This document shows, one piece after another, positions 13,001 through 24,900 of a stretch of DNA of 64,000 nt. This DNA comes from Edaphochlamys debaryana. Lineage: Eukaryota; Chlorophyta; Chlorophyceae; Chlamydomonadales. Within the stretch, counting starts at the first letter, position 1. Every line of letters starts with the position of its first letter. The notes below the pieces were generated by a model. The model saw only the letters and a list, made by a program, of their open reading frames with translations. It was not told where the DNA came from and did no database searches. Position numbers and translations under genes: made by a program. The DNA lies in the NCBI GenBank assembly GCA_016858145.1, contig JAEHOE010000214.1, positions 61,547 to 125,546 of the forward strand. Reading direction: 5' to 3'.

Positions 13001-16000
13001 CGCGGGTCTGAGAGGGGGCGGGAGGGAGGGTCGGGGTGGGGGTGGGGAGGTGAGGGCAGGGTCCTGGGAAGGTAGGGAAGGGGCTGGTTTGGGGCCGGCT
13101 TTCAGAGCTGAGAGAGGTGGTCAGGGGGGGCGCAAGCACAGGATCAAGAGGTAATGAGGCGAGGGTACAAGGCGCCTCTTGCCCTCTGCCCCCCCCCCCC
13201 CCACACACACACGCCCGCACACGCCGCACCTTGAGCGCTGACAGCAGGCTGCCCGGGCCCTCGTGCCCCAGCAGGTGGCTGAGGTAGGAGTCGGCCTTGG
13301 CTCCGTAGGCGGCGGCCAGGGGCGGCAGGGGGAAGGTGAGGCGCAGCTCGTGGCTGTCCTTGACGGCGGGGGTCACCACCAGGCTGCGGCCCTGGGGGTG
13401 GGTGGGAGAAGGGTGGGTGGGTGGGAGAAGGGTGGGTGGGTGGGAGAAGGGCGGGAGGGGAGGAGAGGGGGGGAGGGGAAAGCCGGTTGAGGCAGGAAGG
13501 GGGCTCGGCCGGGCATAGCCACCCCAGTGTGGGCCGCCAGCTCCGCATGCGAGACATCCCCACCCCCCCTACACACTTCTCGGTCCTTCCTTCCACCCCT
13601 GCCCCAAGCCCGCCCTGCCCCCATCCCTCATGTGCCCGCCTGCCTCCCGCATACCCCTCTCCCACTCCCTCCCCCTCCCCCTGCCCCCGCCTCCCCGGCT
13701 CGCCTGGAAGGGCGGCGGCAGGTCCGCGAAGGAGGGCCGCGGCCCCTTGCCCCCCGGCATGGCCCCGAAGCAGCGCCGCACCAGGGCCTCAAGCGCCCCC
13801 AGCTCCTCCCCCCCCAGCACCACCAGGCAGGAGCGGTCGGCGCCGTAGTGCCGGCTGGGGGGTGGGAGGGGTGGGGGGTGGGGTTCGAGAGGGGGGAGTT
13901 GGAGGAAGGGGGAAACCGACAATGAGGGCAGGATGGGTGGACGCCTGGCCACCCTGGAATGGCTCGGGTCGGTCCAGTGCGTTGTGCAGTCTGCTCGTAC
14001 CCCGCCAGTCCCCGCCCTTCCGCCCCGCCCCTTCCCCCCCCCCCCCGCCCCCCCTCACTGGTAGTACTCGAGCAGGCGCGAGCGCACGTCCAGCCCGGCC
14101 TCCTGCGGCCGCTCCCACAGCGAGGCGCGGTTGCCCCAGCTGAACTTGTTGTACACGTGGCCGGGCCGGGACTGGGGGCGGAGAGGGGAAGGTCAGTCAG
14201 AGGACTCGCAGTGAGGCTCAGCGACGTGGCTGAGGCAAGCTGACGCGATCGGCGCAGCAGGCCACAGGGGCGGCCCTCTGCTCTCCTTTCCCCTTCTCCC
14301 TCTGCCCCTCACACACCCCAAGCAACCCCCCCCCCTCCCCCCCTCCCCCCCTACTAACTATTCGACGCTCTCCCGCTTATCAGCTTCAAACACCCCCCAG
14401 CTCCCCCCCCACCGTGTGGCACATGATCTGCGCCATGCGGCAGTGGTCGTCCTGCAGCACCTGCCGGAACTCGCTGTCAACAGCCAGGACCTGGGGGGGG
14501 AGGGAGGGATAATGGGGGGAGGGAAGGGGGGGAGGTGGTGAGCATCGGGGCGGCAGCTGTTGCCCAGAGACGCCGGCCCAACACCCCCAGTGTCATACGC
14601 CCACCGCTCCGTCACCAGCTCCCCCTTCACCCGCACCCCACCCCCACCCCCCAACGGCTGTGACCCCACGGTGTCGCCTCCACCTGCAATCCACCCCCCT
14701 CCAGCAACCCCCACACCCCACCTCCCGCTCCATGCTGCCCTCCGCGCACAGCGGGGCGATGAAGAACTGCGCGAAGCGATCCAGGGCTCCCTCCAGGTGG
14801 GCGGGGGCCACCTCGAAGTGGTAGTTGGTCACCTCCTGCGGGGGAGGGGGGTGGGTGGGTGGTGGGCACAGGCTGGTGCACACGGTGTGGCACGCCGGCA
14901 AGGGGCCGCGTGCTGCCCCGTCAGCCCCCAACACACGGACGCCCCGACCCCTTGTTCACCCTCTTCCGCACCCCCTCTGTCCATCCCCCCGCCACCCTTC
15001 CGCTGGCCCTGCCTGGTCCGTGAATGCGTTGGCGCTGCCCCCGTGGCGCGTGAGGAAGTCGTCGTAGTCGTTCTCCGCGGGGTAGCGGCCGCTGCCCATG
15101 AAGAGCATGTGCTCCAGGTAGTGGGACAGGCCCTGGGAGGGGGGGGGGGCGGGCGGGGACGGGGTGTTGAAAAAGCAAGGGACGGTCTCCGCGGTCGCAG
15201 GCCCAACGGCAAGGCCGGACAGGCTGGAGTGCTTACCACCGCGTCCGCCCTCGATCCCCCCCGCGCTGCAATCCACAATCTCTTGCTGCTGCATTTACGA
15301 ACCTGTACCGCGCCTCCCACCCTTGCCCTCTCTCGCTTCCACACCTCCCTCCCGGGCCCCCCGTTCCATCCCTCCCCTGCCCCCCTCTCCACTCACCGGG
15401 ATGTCCTCAGGGTCACTGAAGGACCCCACCCCCACAGCCATGGCAGCCGCCGCCTTCTTCACGGGAGCACCCTCCCCGCCGCCGCCCTTCTTGCGCCGCC
15501 TGCCACCGCCCTCCTCTTCCTCCTCGCCCTCGCCCTCCGACTCCTCGCGCTCGCTGCTGCCGCTGCCAGTCTCCCCCTCGCCGTCAGAGCTCTCGCCCTC
15601 GCCATCGCCCGAGTCTGAACCGGATCCAGAACCAGACCCGGATCCGCTCTCCTCGCCCTCGTCGTCGTCCTCATCCTCGCCGTCCGGCCGCAGGTCCCCG
15701 CTGGACTCCTCCCCAGAGTCCTCGCCAGGACCGGCCTCGGCCTTGCCGCCGGCGCCGCTGCGGCGGCGGCCTGAGCCCGCGGCTGCGCCCCCGCGCGTTC
15801 GCTTCTGTCCCGGCATGGCCGGTGGCGGCGAGCCGGCCTTCGCGGCTGCCTCTGCGTCTCCAGCCGCAGCAGCTGCGTCCACCTCCATGTCTGCCTTTCC
15901 ACCCTGCCGGCAGCAGCGGGCGACAGGTGCGGGGAGGCGTGGGGGTAAGCGGGCGTCCCGAATGTTGTGCGGGGCAGTTCCGACGCTACGCAGCTGTCTT

Positions 16001-16223
16001 TTACCATCGCCGTCACGGCCTAGGGGCTAGCGCTTGGAGTGAAGGGTCGGCGTCGCACCTCTCCAGTGCTGGATGGCCGCATTTCAGGGTCGTGGATGAG
16101 AAGGACACGCAGGCCATTCTCCAAGACCACGTATCGATATTCCTTCTTGTCGTTTGGGGACTTGACCACGTCAATGGGTTGGCCCCCGGCGTCCGCCGTC
16201 CCCTCCGCCGGGCTCGCCGTCAT
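7079..16223 (-). CDS. Nardilysin-like M16A zinc metalloprotease (24 exons, 1315 aa)
   Basis: Exons (high to low): 16223-16059, 15903-15397, 15132-15013, 14835-14722, 14490-14413, 14171-14059, 13854-13704, 13391-13230, 13007-12821, 12574-12473, 12260-12103, 11705-11610, 11442-11342, 11154-11048, 10805-10593, 10370-10168, 10033-9935, 9740-9666, 9451-9092, 8821-8750, 8451-8330, 8066-7932, 7780-7730, 7535-7079. Every junction keeps phase and the total is 3948 nt ending in TGA. Residues 26-55 carry the M16 start ([20 protein letters not shown]). Residues about 115-186 form an acidic Glu/Asp/Ser/Gly insertion just before the active site, the hallmark of nardilysin. The zinc site is H228-Y-L-E231-H232, with E309 in REVLAVDSE; the 81-residue spacing equals that of insulin-degrading enzyme (H108 to E189). 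Later M16 motifs include NKFSWGN and [10 protein letters not shown] Lys/Ala insertion (about 953-1010) and a KGKGKGKG tail are unusual. It should cleave peptides at basic sites. Two introns appear to use GC donors. Confidence 0.9.
11731..11761 (+). repeat. 31-bp intronic repeat, copy 1
   Basis: This segment (core GTTTGAAGCTGATAAGCG) lies in the intron between 12102 and 11706. It is a perfect reverse complement of 14364-14394 in another intron of the same gene. Confidence 0.8.
14364..14394 (-). repeat. 31-bp intronic repeat, copy 2 (inverted)
   Basis: It is a perfect inverted match to 11731-11761, in the intron between exons ending at 14413 and starting at 14171. It starts 19 nt past the donor end of that intron. 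Confidence 0.8.
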
Positions 16224-17183
16224 CGCGGATGTACTGGATCAGCTGAGTATGCCAAACCACTGAGGTTTCAGTTGGTGGATGGCGCCGCCAAACTTCCGAG
16301 AGTTGAATGCAAATTTGCAAGCTCGCAGCGCAGGAATAACCCTCCTGCTGCGGCAGTACGGGTGCTGTTGCACAGAAGATTACAAAGGGGAGCTTTTAAC
16401 GATAAGCTGAATGGTTCAGGAGTGTCGGCAAAGGGCCAGCGGCACCGACATGATCTCGCAGCCCCCGCGGGCCCCGCCGCCCCCGCCATGCAGTTGCTGG
16501 GCCGAGCGTTGGTCCACCCCACATCCCACGAGGACCCACAAGCCAAAGACCGAGGTGCGAGTGCTCGCGCAGGGAACGCCTTCCGCGCTCGTGTTCGCCC
16601 GTGCACCAGCCCCGTGCTGCCTGCCCAGTTTCGAGCATCTTGCCTTGGGCGGGAGGGGAGCACATTGAAGGGAGCTTATCAACAGCTTACACCGACGTCT
16701 GTATTGCTGCCACCTGTTCCAGCTTTGAGCCAACACCTACAAAGCTCAACCGGGCCAATCCTGCCCCTTGCTCGGAGCTAGCCCTACAAACCAAGAAGGA
16801 ATTCCCATCACACCACCTGACACCAGACAAATTCTGCACAACGCTTAGGTGTGCCTGCCATGTAGTCTCTCATAACTGAATTGTGCTTAAGCGCACAACC
16901 GGCCACCGGCCCCCCTCAAAATTGTCGCTCCTTCCTGCAAAGGAACTGCACGCACCGCGTGGGTGCACGCCAAGCTTGCAACCTCAGCCTCAGCCCCCGT
17001 AGGAGCTTCACTCCCCAAGCGGCTGTCCGATCTCCATTGAGTTCCCACCACTAGCCCCTCGCCCGCTCTTGACCCCTGCGAGCCTCTGCCACATGCCACT
17101 CCAAGCCAAGCCCTGCCCCACTACCGCCTGCCCGCTGCTCCCCCTGCTCCCGCGCCTGCCCCAGCTCCCTGCCGCCGCGCCGC
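16224..17183. other. Intergenic: protease promoter side and DUF2854 3' region
   Basis: No gene supported. It should hold the protease 5' region and the DUF2854 3'UTR. Two minus-strand TGTAA candidates are described separately. Confidence 0.5.
16687..16691 (-). terminator. Candidate TGTAA polyadenylation signal for the DUF2854 gene
   Basis: TGTAA is the usual volvocine polyadenylation signal. This copy lies about 490 nt past the DUF2854 stop. A second copy at 16380-16384 is an alternative, about 800 nt past the stop. Motif only. Confidence 0.35.
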
Positions 17184-19508
17184 TCACTCCTGCGAGCGGG
17201 CCTTGAGCCCCGGCAGGAGGGGCGGCAGCACGTCCTTCTTCTCCTTGCCGCTGCGGCCCGCGCCGGAGCCGTCGCACACCAGAGCCACATCCACGGACTG
17301 CGGGGCGGGGGCGGCAAGGGGGACAGCGGGTGGTCAGCGGGAGGGCGTGGGCTGAAGACTTTTGTAGCTCGTGTTCAAGGCGTCGGGGGGGAGTGCGGTC
17401 GACTTGAGCCCGACACGACACGGCATGGGTCCTGGTGGCTGTGATGGCGGGTGCATGGGTGGGGCGGGGCAGGACTGGGTGGCGGTCCCTTCGTTCAGAA
17501 ATGCAGTTTTGGTGCTGTTTATCCCGGGCTGCTACACAAGGGATGGACAAAGGGCGTGCAACTCCGAGGCAGGCCGAGGCCACTTGCTGCCCCTCAGCGC
17601 TCGGCCCCCCTCCCCCAGGCCCCTGCCCACCTTGTCCGAGGTCTTGGTGACGGTGGCCACGATGCCGGGTCCGAAGAAGGACTGGATCTTGGGCGTGAAC
17701 ACGCCCCACGTCTCCATGGTCAGCGCATTGGCGAACTCCAGCACCAGCGTGTAGGCGCCGTCCGTCACCTCCTCGCGAAGGCCTGGAGGCGGCGGCAGGA
17801 CGAGGGCGGGGAGGAATGAGAGGGGTCCAGCTGCGCTGAGCCGAGCTGAGGCGAGCCGAGCAATGCAACCCTGGCCCACGCTCCCCGTGCCCTGCCTCTC
17901 CAGACACGTGTCCTCCTCAGTCCCTCACCATCTCGGACAATGGGTTACGCGGAGACCCCGCCCCATAGCTCCCCCAGTGTGCGAGTGCAGTAGCATGCCT
18001 GCAGTAGGATCACGAGCGCAATCACCGCCCCATGGCTCACCCGTGAGCTTGGGCAAGTTCTTCTTGGCCACGCCGCCCGGGCGGTTGGGCTTGAAGATGC
18101 GCTCCAGGGCCTCCTCCAGGTGCTGCTCGTCACCGTAGCTGGGGATGGGGAGTTGGAGGAGGAGGAGGGATCAGGAAGTTGGGGGCAAGCGATGGGCGAT
18201 GCCGCACAACACCCGGGGAATCAGCAGAACGATCCGACCGCCCTCGATGGTCACACACGTACTGACATCCGCTCTACACAATGAGTGTGTGTTGATCACC
18301 TCGTTTACAGCCCGATGGCTCTTCCCGTCAGGCTTCCCTATCGGCCCTTGTCCGGTTAGTTAAGCCTCCCGTTCCCAGCTTCCCAGCGCCCAGACCACAG
18401 CAGCAGGAGCAGCTGCACGCCAACCTCAGCGACCCGCGCCTCCCACGTCTAGCTCATTTACACGCCCCGTGGGCCCATCAAGCCACTATGTGCGCTCCCT
18501 CCTGGAAGACAGCGCGCCATGTGAAGCCAGGACCAATCCCAGAGCCCCATCCAGCCCATGCTGCACCCCACCCACAGCCCGCAAAGCCCCGCACAGCCAA
18601 CGCCCAGCAGCGGACCCTCCTCAGCTCACCGGAACCGCGTCACGTCCTCGCGGATCTGCTTCTGGATATCAGTCATTTGGGTGTCACGCAGCGCCAACGC
18701 CTGGGCCGTGGAGCGGCAGGGAACGGGCTCCAGCTGCGCACGAAGAGACCAGGAGCGGGGCAGGTGAGGAAAGGAGTCAGCGCGGCGGACGAGAACGATA
18801 GTACTACTGGTGGACATAGCTTCGCGAGAGGCAAATGCAAGGCCTTGTGCCTGGGGCTAATAGTATCGTGTGATCCGTGTGTGGCCGGCGGCCGGCTGCC
18901 GAGAGGCAAATGCAGGCACACGGCCCGTCCTGGAGGCGTGAGGCGCTAGGAGCTAGGAGCTAGGGTCTAGCAGCTAGGAGCTGATGAGCTAGCAGCTAAT
19001 GATTTTCGCGTGATCGTGTGTGCTGTGAGGTGGCGGATGGGGTCCAGGAGGTCTGACCTCCCCCTCGGCAGGTGTTGCACCTGCCGCCCAGCCACCCGCT
19101 CGACCACGTGCCCCCTGCGCACACGCCGAGTCTTTAATTGGGCCGACATACCTGCGCATAGTTTAGCGCGAAGCCGAGCAGGCTCAGCGGAAAACCATAG
19201 ATGAGGAAGAGGGAGGAGAGGTCGCCGCCCGGCAGCAGCTGGAAGTAGGCTCCGAATCCCCATACAAGGAGCGTGATGCCCACTGGCGAGAGGATGGCGC
19301 CGAACGACACCTTGCTGATGCTGAATCCCTCTTTGTCCTCCACAAACACTTGCGCAGGCCGAGCGGGCTTCGCGGGGGCCTCCGGCTCAGCTGCAGCACG
19401 GACGACGCAAGTGCGAGCTCGCAGCACGGTGGGCTTGCGCACGGCGGGGCGACGCGATTGCGTTCGGCTAGCAGCGCCAAGCGCGGGGGCACGAGCGGTG
19501 AGCTGCAT
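17184..19508 (-). CDS. Chloroplast DUF2854 membrane protein (5 exons, 274 aa)
   Basis: Exons 19508-19152, 18733-18630, 18138-18041, 17782-17631 and 17297-17184; phases agree and the total is 825 nt ending in TGA. The first 40 or so residues are rich in Arg, Ala and Ser, as expected for a plastid transit peptide (start MQLTARAPALG). Two hydrophobic segments follow (about 68-88 and 97-116). Then comes a soluble part with the family's conserved stretches: LEPVPC, REDVTRFRYGDEQHLEEAL, REEVTDGAYTLVLEF and FFGPGIVATV. This matches DUF2854, found in cyanobacteria and plastids; its biochemical role is unknown to me. It probably sits in the thylakoid or envelope membrane with the soluble domain in stroma (inference). 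All introns are GT-AG. Confidence 0.85.
18941..18990. repeat. Imperfect CTAGGAG/CTAGCAG short tandem repeat in intron 1 of the DUF2854 gene
   Basis: About seven imperfect copies of a 7-base motif such as CTAGGAG lie in the intron between 19151 and 18734. A shared GAGAGGCAAATGCA also occurs twice nearby (about 18819-18832 and 18900-18913). Confidence 0.5.
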
Positions 19509-21978
19509 TCTTGCGTTTTGTCTTGGAGCTGCTACTGAAGGCAAATGGGTTTGGTCGGGAACACTGAGGACGATGAGCGCGTGAGGGCCTTGCATGGCGC
19601 ATGCGAGCGAGTGGCCTAGAAACAAGCCCAGCCAGCCACTCCTCATACCTTCTTTTCAGCCCCGCCAACCCTCCCCCAAGATATTTCTTCCGGTACAAAA
19701 GCCAATATGGCAGTGAAACACACACGCCTGGGTCACCATGTCGCCATGCTCACCCTGGCCTCTCGCTGGACGTGGGCAGCGGTAGAGCTCTCAGACTGTG
19801 ACTTCTCACAACATCACCCTGCCACGTGAGGGACAGTGCAGCAGCTCAAGCTGGGGAGCAGGCCCTCAGCCCCTCTCTGCCAAGACTGCAGCAGGGGCCC
19901 TCCGCCCTCTCCCCAAGCCGTGACCGAGCAGGCCCACTGCCCCTTGCTGAGACTCCCCTCCACACGCGGATTTTGCGGAGAACACACACTTGGAGGGTGA
20001 CGAGCTTTGTGTTCTTGGGACATCAACAAGAGAGGGTGTTCGATTAAGGGCAGGCTCGTTCGAGGACACATCACGTGAGTCAGGTATGGGGCAGCTTCCC
20101 GCGTAATAAAAGGCGTCACCGCGGCATGCGCAGCGCCTATCTGAAGCAGCAGCCGGCCGTGAGACTGCGCATACGGTTGGTTTGGTTCAAACCAGGGCGA
20201 AGCAGACCCACACAGCTCAGGTCTGGTCAGGTCGGGTTGGGCAGAAGGGTTGGGTGGGGTTGGGGTCAAGTGCACTGCCAGCCCGTGCCGGCCAACACGA
20301 ACCAGACCCGAGCCAGCCCTGGTTTGCGGTCCCATGTGCACTAGCCCCGTTTTGATCAGCCGGTCCCCTCCATGGGGATTGCCACACGGTTGGCTTCGCG
20401 TGTGCCCATGACACGGTGAAGCCTGTTGGCATTACCCGTGCTCCCCCGGCCTGTCCTTCCTGCTTCCGATATTGCATCACTAAATACTGAACCGAGCCCA
20501 CGTAGGACAGCTGGTGTTTCTCAACACCTTGCGTGCTTCGGACAACCTTACGGGAGCCACGAAGCGGGACATGGGTGGGAAGCCCTGGGGAAGGGAAGGG
20601 AAGCGCCAAGTCGGCCAGGTTTGGGGTCGAAGCCCCTGGGGAAGGCCAAAGTCCGGGGCGGCGTTGCGGGCTAGGCAAGGTTGCTGATGCATGCAGGCCT
20701 TCTTGATCGCCCCTGCTTCAGACGGGCATTTCAGGCCCGCCGACCTGAGCGGGCCGTGTTCCTATTGGAATGCCGATTGCTACACGAAGTGCACGACTGA
20801 AGTACGCACGGCTGGCGCCCAGGAGGAATGGGATCTCAAGAGGATCCCTTATGGGCCGCCCACACAAATGACAAGGAAGAGGGTTCTGCAGAGCTTGGTT
20901 TAGGGTTGTGTGCGCGCCTGCGTCATCACCTGCTGCCAGGACTCCGGGCTGTGCTCTCTCTGGACCTCATGGGTGGGACCCCGACCTGGCCAACCACAGC
21001 GTCCGTCTGTAGGCCTCCGCGGGGCACCACCCTTATTTAAACGTCTACTCCACATGGCTTGCATAAAGCGTATCACGGATGCGCCACTCAACGCCGGATG
21101 TGGCACTCAAGTCCTGCTTCGGCCACCTAGCCCCAACCCGAACTTCAGGCCGCGGGCCTTCGGCGGGATGCTGGCGGACATTTGATCACAGGTGCTAGGA
21201 CAAGCGGCCCCCCCCGGCGGCTTGCTAAGAACAGCTAGCATGCGCATACTTGGACGCATGGCATCATCGAACTCAAGCAGTCGTACAAGTACGGCAGGCC
21301 CATGCTCCTGCCTTTCTCAAGGGACTGCAGACTATAAACTTGCTCTCACTCGCAGCATGTATGCTTATTTGCTTACCCCTGTACTTGCTCTTGGTACCAA
21401 GGGCGCATGAAACCCAGCCCGAAACGCATAACACTAGACACAGGCACGCCAAGCGGCGCATACGTACAGGTGATGCGGAATGCATGTGGTTGAATGAATA
21501 GGGGACACACGCGCAGAATGGGTCCTCTACACTCGCTCAATGGCATGCTTCTGGGCGCAGAAGCTGGCCAAGCTCAATGCGTTTTACTCAATGTGCAACA
21601 CCTGTACGGCTATGATGTAAAGCAGACACAGACACTAAAGCGTGAATGGCGACCACCGTGAGGAGCAGCAGGATTGCAGCTGCATAGCTACACTCAAGGC
21701 ATTCCCTGCTAGTCATCATCCTGCATGCAACCCATCCTGCAACGCAACCATCAGCACATACGATATCCTTGGAGGTACGCTAGCATCCTGACAAGCAGTA
21801 CTGCTTCAAGCCAGCCCATCAACTGACTTGCAGTACTGCCACACGCAAGCCCATAAACCGGCATATCACTTAGCGTTGCCATCTATATAACATCAGCCAA
21901 CTAACGCCCAAGCTGGCTGGGCCTGTCAGACTGCATTCACACTACTCCCTCGCACATTTGCTTAATGGGAGCCACCTT
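19509..21978. other. Intergenic, 2.5 kb, no supported gene
   Basis: This should contain the DUF2854 promoter and 5'UTR on the left and the 3'UTR of pherophorin A on the right. Open frames here are short and have no recognisable protein. A GGTTGGG-rich patch lies near 20230-20270. Base composition is less GC-rich than in the genes. Confidence 0.4.
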
Positions 21979-24900
21979 CTAACGCCGCCGCCGGCGCTCC
22001 ACCGGTGCCCCAAGGAGGGAGCGTCGGCCCAGGTCGGGGAACTCCACCGCCGGCGGCGAGGCCACAAGCTCGATGTCATCTGGTGATGGACCGTTGCCCG
22101 ACTTGACGCCGGTGGACATGGTGGGGCTGCGGCACGCGGTGAGCGCAGGCAGGCCGGGGCGGAGGCAAAGAGGACGCTCAGGAGGCAGGCCCGTTGGCAG
22201 GAAGTGTGTGGCGCAAGGTGCCTTATAATGGTCGATTTCGAAGTGCCCTTCAAGGCTCTCAGCAGTGCACTCACCAGCAGGACTCGTTGTCGTTGAAGAA
22301 GGCAGTGCGGCACACACCGTTACCGCCGTCATAGCAGAAATCCTGCGCAGGGTGATGCGGAGTTGACGTACGAGCAAGGCAACGGGTACAAGACACAAGC
22401 AAGCCAGCAGCTCTTCGCCGCAAGTGCCCGCCGGCTCTTGTCGCCGTGCCCGCCCACTCACCTCAATCTTTGCGCAGTCCCCTGCCACGATGAAGCACAG
22501 CGAGGTGCCGTCAACCACCTCCTGCCGAGCCAGCCAAATGTCGGGAAACTTGAAGGTTGTAAAGGTACCGGTGTTGACCACGTTCTGAGGAGATGGGATC
22601 GGGCCGCGGGTGGGCAAGGGGTATGGCATCCAGTACGCTAAGCCAGCTGCTGGCACGGGCATCACAGCAAGCGGGAGGACATTGGCTGACCTTGTCAGGG
22701 TGCGCCGCTGTGCCCGTTGGAATCTCTGAGCCCGGGAGGCATGTCTGTATAGGTTGCGACCCAGGTTCCGCCCATTACTTCTCTCTTTTGCTCCCATGTA
22801 CCTGAGTGAAGGACCATTCGATGGACTCGCCGCCCCACAGCGCCAGCTTCACAGAGTTGCGGCACTCGTTCTTCACGAACATCTCTGCAGCGAGAGAGTA
22901 GGAGCCACACACACCGAAGATAAGAACCAGCCCCCCCTTAGGACTCGAGGGCGAGGTGGGCAAGTACAGGACCCCAGCCCACGTAGCTCCCAGCACACTG
23001 GACAAACGCAAGGTCACAGTTTCTCTCACCTATCTTTTTGATGCCCATCCCTGAGGGAGGAGGCAGCAAAGTGGGCAGGCACGGGGCACAAGAGGCACGT
23101 GAGATATGCACGCGGCAGTAGGGCGCCGGGGCAGAAGACAGCGCCCACTTCGTGAAGCCGGACGCACGGGCGGGCAAGGTCAATTCTGCGCAAGGCTTCA
23201 TGCGCACATCGCTCTCACCGCAGCAGGGGCGGGAGGGGTCGCAGCTGGCGATGTCGAGGTCAAAGCAGTGGCGCATCCGAGCTGAGGGAAGGGCAGAGGG
23301 GTCATAGGCGGTCAGGACGCGGGAGGGACAAGAGTGGTCGGGGCATGCAACAGAGCATTGGCGGCACATCGGGTAGGGTGCGCTGTGGGCCCATGCAGGC
23401 GGCCCTTCAGGCTCTCACCCTTTCCGTCTGACATGGCCGGGAGCTCCGTGCTGTTCTTGTCGTCGAGGCGGTAGGGCGTGTTCATGAAGTTCCTTTGCTT
23501 GCAAGCGCAGAAGGGGAAGGGGATGGTGTTGTTTCGATGGCTGGGCGCTTGGTGCCTTGGCGGGGTGGGCGGCTTCCTTCCAGGAACTGCTGGCTGAGAG
23601 GCGGGCGGCGCCGGAGGAGCGCAGATCTCGCTGTTCCATCCCTCGCCTCCGGGGCGAGGGACCTGGAAGGTCCACAGGCACTCGTTGTTGACATCGTCGT
23701 TGCCCTGGCAGCCCGCGAAGCCCTGGGTCGGGGAAGGCGGTAAAGAAACATTGGATATCAGAACTGACAGCAAAGAGGAACAAGGCACAGGATGAAGCGG
23801 TGAACGCAGGTGAGCAACTCGTGCACGTGCGCACCTGGAACTGGTTCTGTCGGGGGTTGCCGCACGTGGCCTGGACGCCCTGGATCTCGAGCGTTACCGT
23901 TGCGTTCTCCTTCCGCATGCACTTGCCGTCCCCGTTCTTGATCGACCATAGCACCGGCTGTGGCTTGTTGTCCTCAGCTTGCCAGCGCACCCACTGGCAC
24001 TGCTCGCTGTTGCGCGGCCAGGGCTGCAGCTTGTCGATGCCTCCAGTCACCAGCTCGCTGCCCGGGCCTGTGAACACCTGGGACAGCTCGTCGCCGTTGC
24101 ACACGTAATCCGCGACCGGGGAGATGCGGCACGTGGTGCCGTCGCGCGGGAGCGTCAGGCACACCTGCACGGCACAAGGGGTGGGGTGATACGATTTCGG
24201 AGCACATTGATAGCCGCGCACCATGAACCGTGAATGGACAAAGGAATCTACTGGGGCTACAGCCGTGGACCCCTTGAGACGTTCGGCAGGACCCAACCCT
24301 CAATCAAACCCATTGCCCACCTTGCAGTACAGGTACCTCTCGCCAATGACATCAGTGCTCCATTCGCACGTCTGCGAGTTGAACTGCAGGTCCAGGCAGT
24401 TGGCTTGCTGGTAGCACGAGAAGGACTGGCCGCCCGAGAGCGAGCCGTCCGAGGGGCCGGACAGCAGGCAGGGGCCACCGGACGGCGGGGGCGGGGAAGC
24501 AGGTTGCCTAAAGCCCTTGGGTGCGGGTCGTGGAGGCGGCTCCGGAGGCAGGTTCGGCACGCAGATGTCTCCGTTCCAGCCGGGGCCTCCGGGCCGGGGC
24601 ACGGTGAAGTTCCACAGGCTGAGGGACGTGGAGAGGACACGAGAGGGCAGGGACATCTTAAAGAGATTAGGTGGCGAGGGATTCTGGCGGGATGGGCGCA
24701 AGAGAGCTTCAGATACGGTAACAAGGCTCGCCAGCAGACTGGGCTGTCGGACAGCTAGCCCTCCCACTTCTCACCAGGACTTGTAACGGTCCACTCCCAC
24801 GTCAAGCTCGCAGCCCTGTACGTCGCCCGTCGTATTGATTCTTGGGTGGCCGCAGGTCGCCGGAATGCCGTTTAGCGAGATGGGCAGCTGCGAGTCGGCA

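Noticed and set aside
16687..16691. Treating every TGTAA as a real polyadenylation signal
   Set aside because: A five-base motif is common by chance; only the copies placed after a stop codon were kept, with low confidence.
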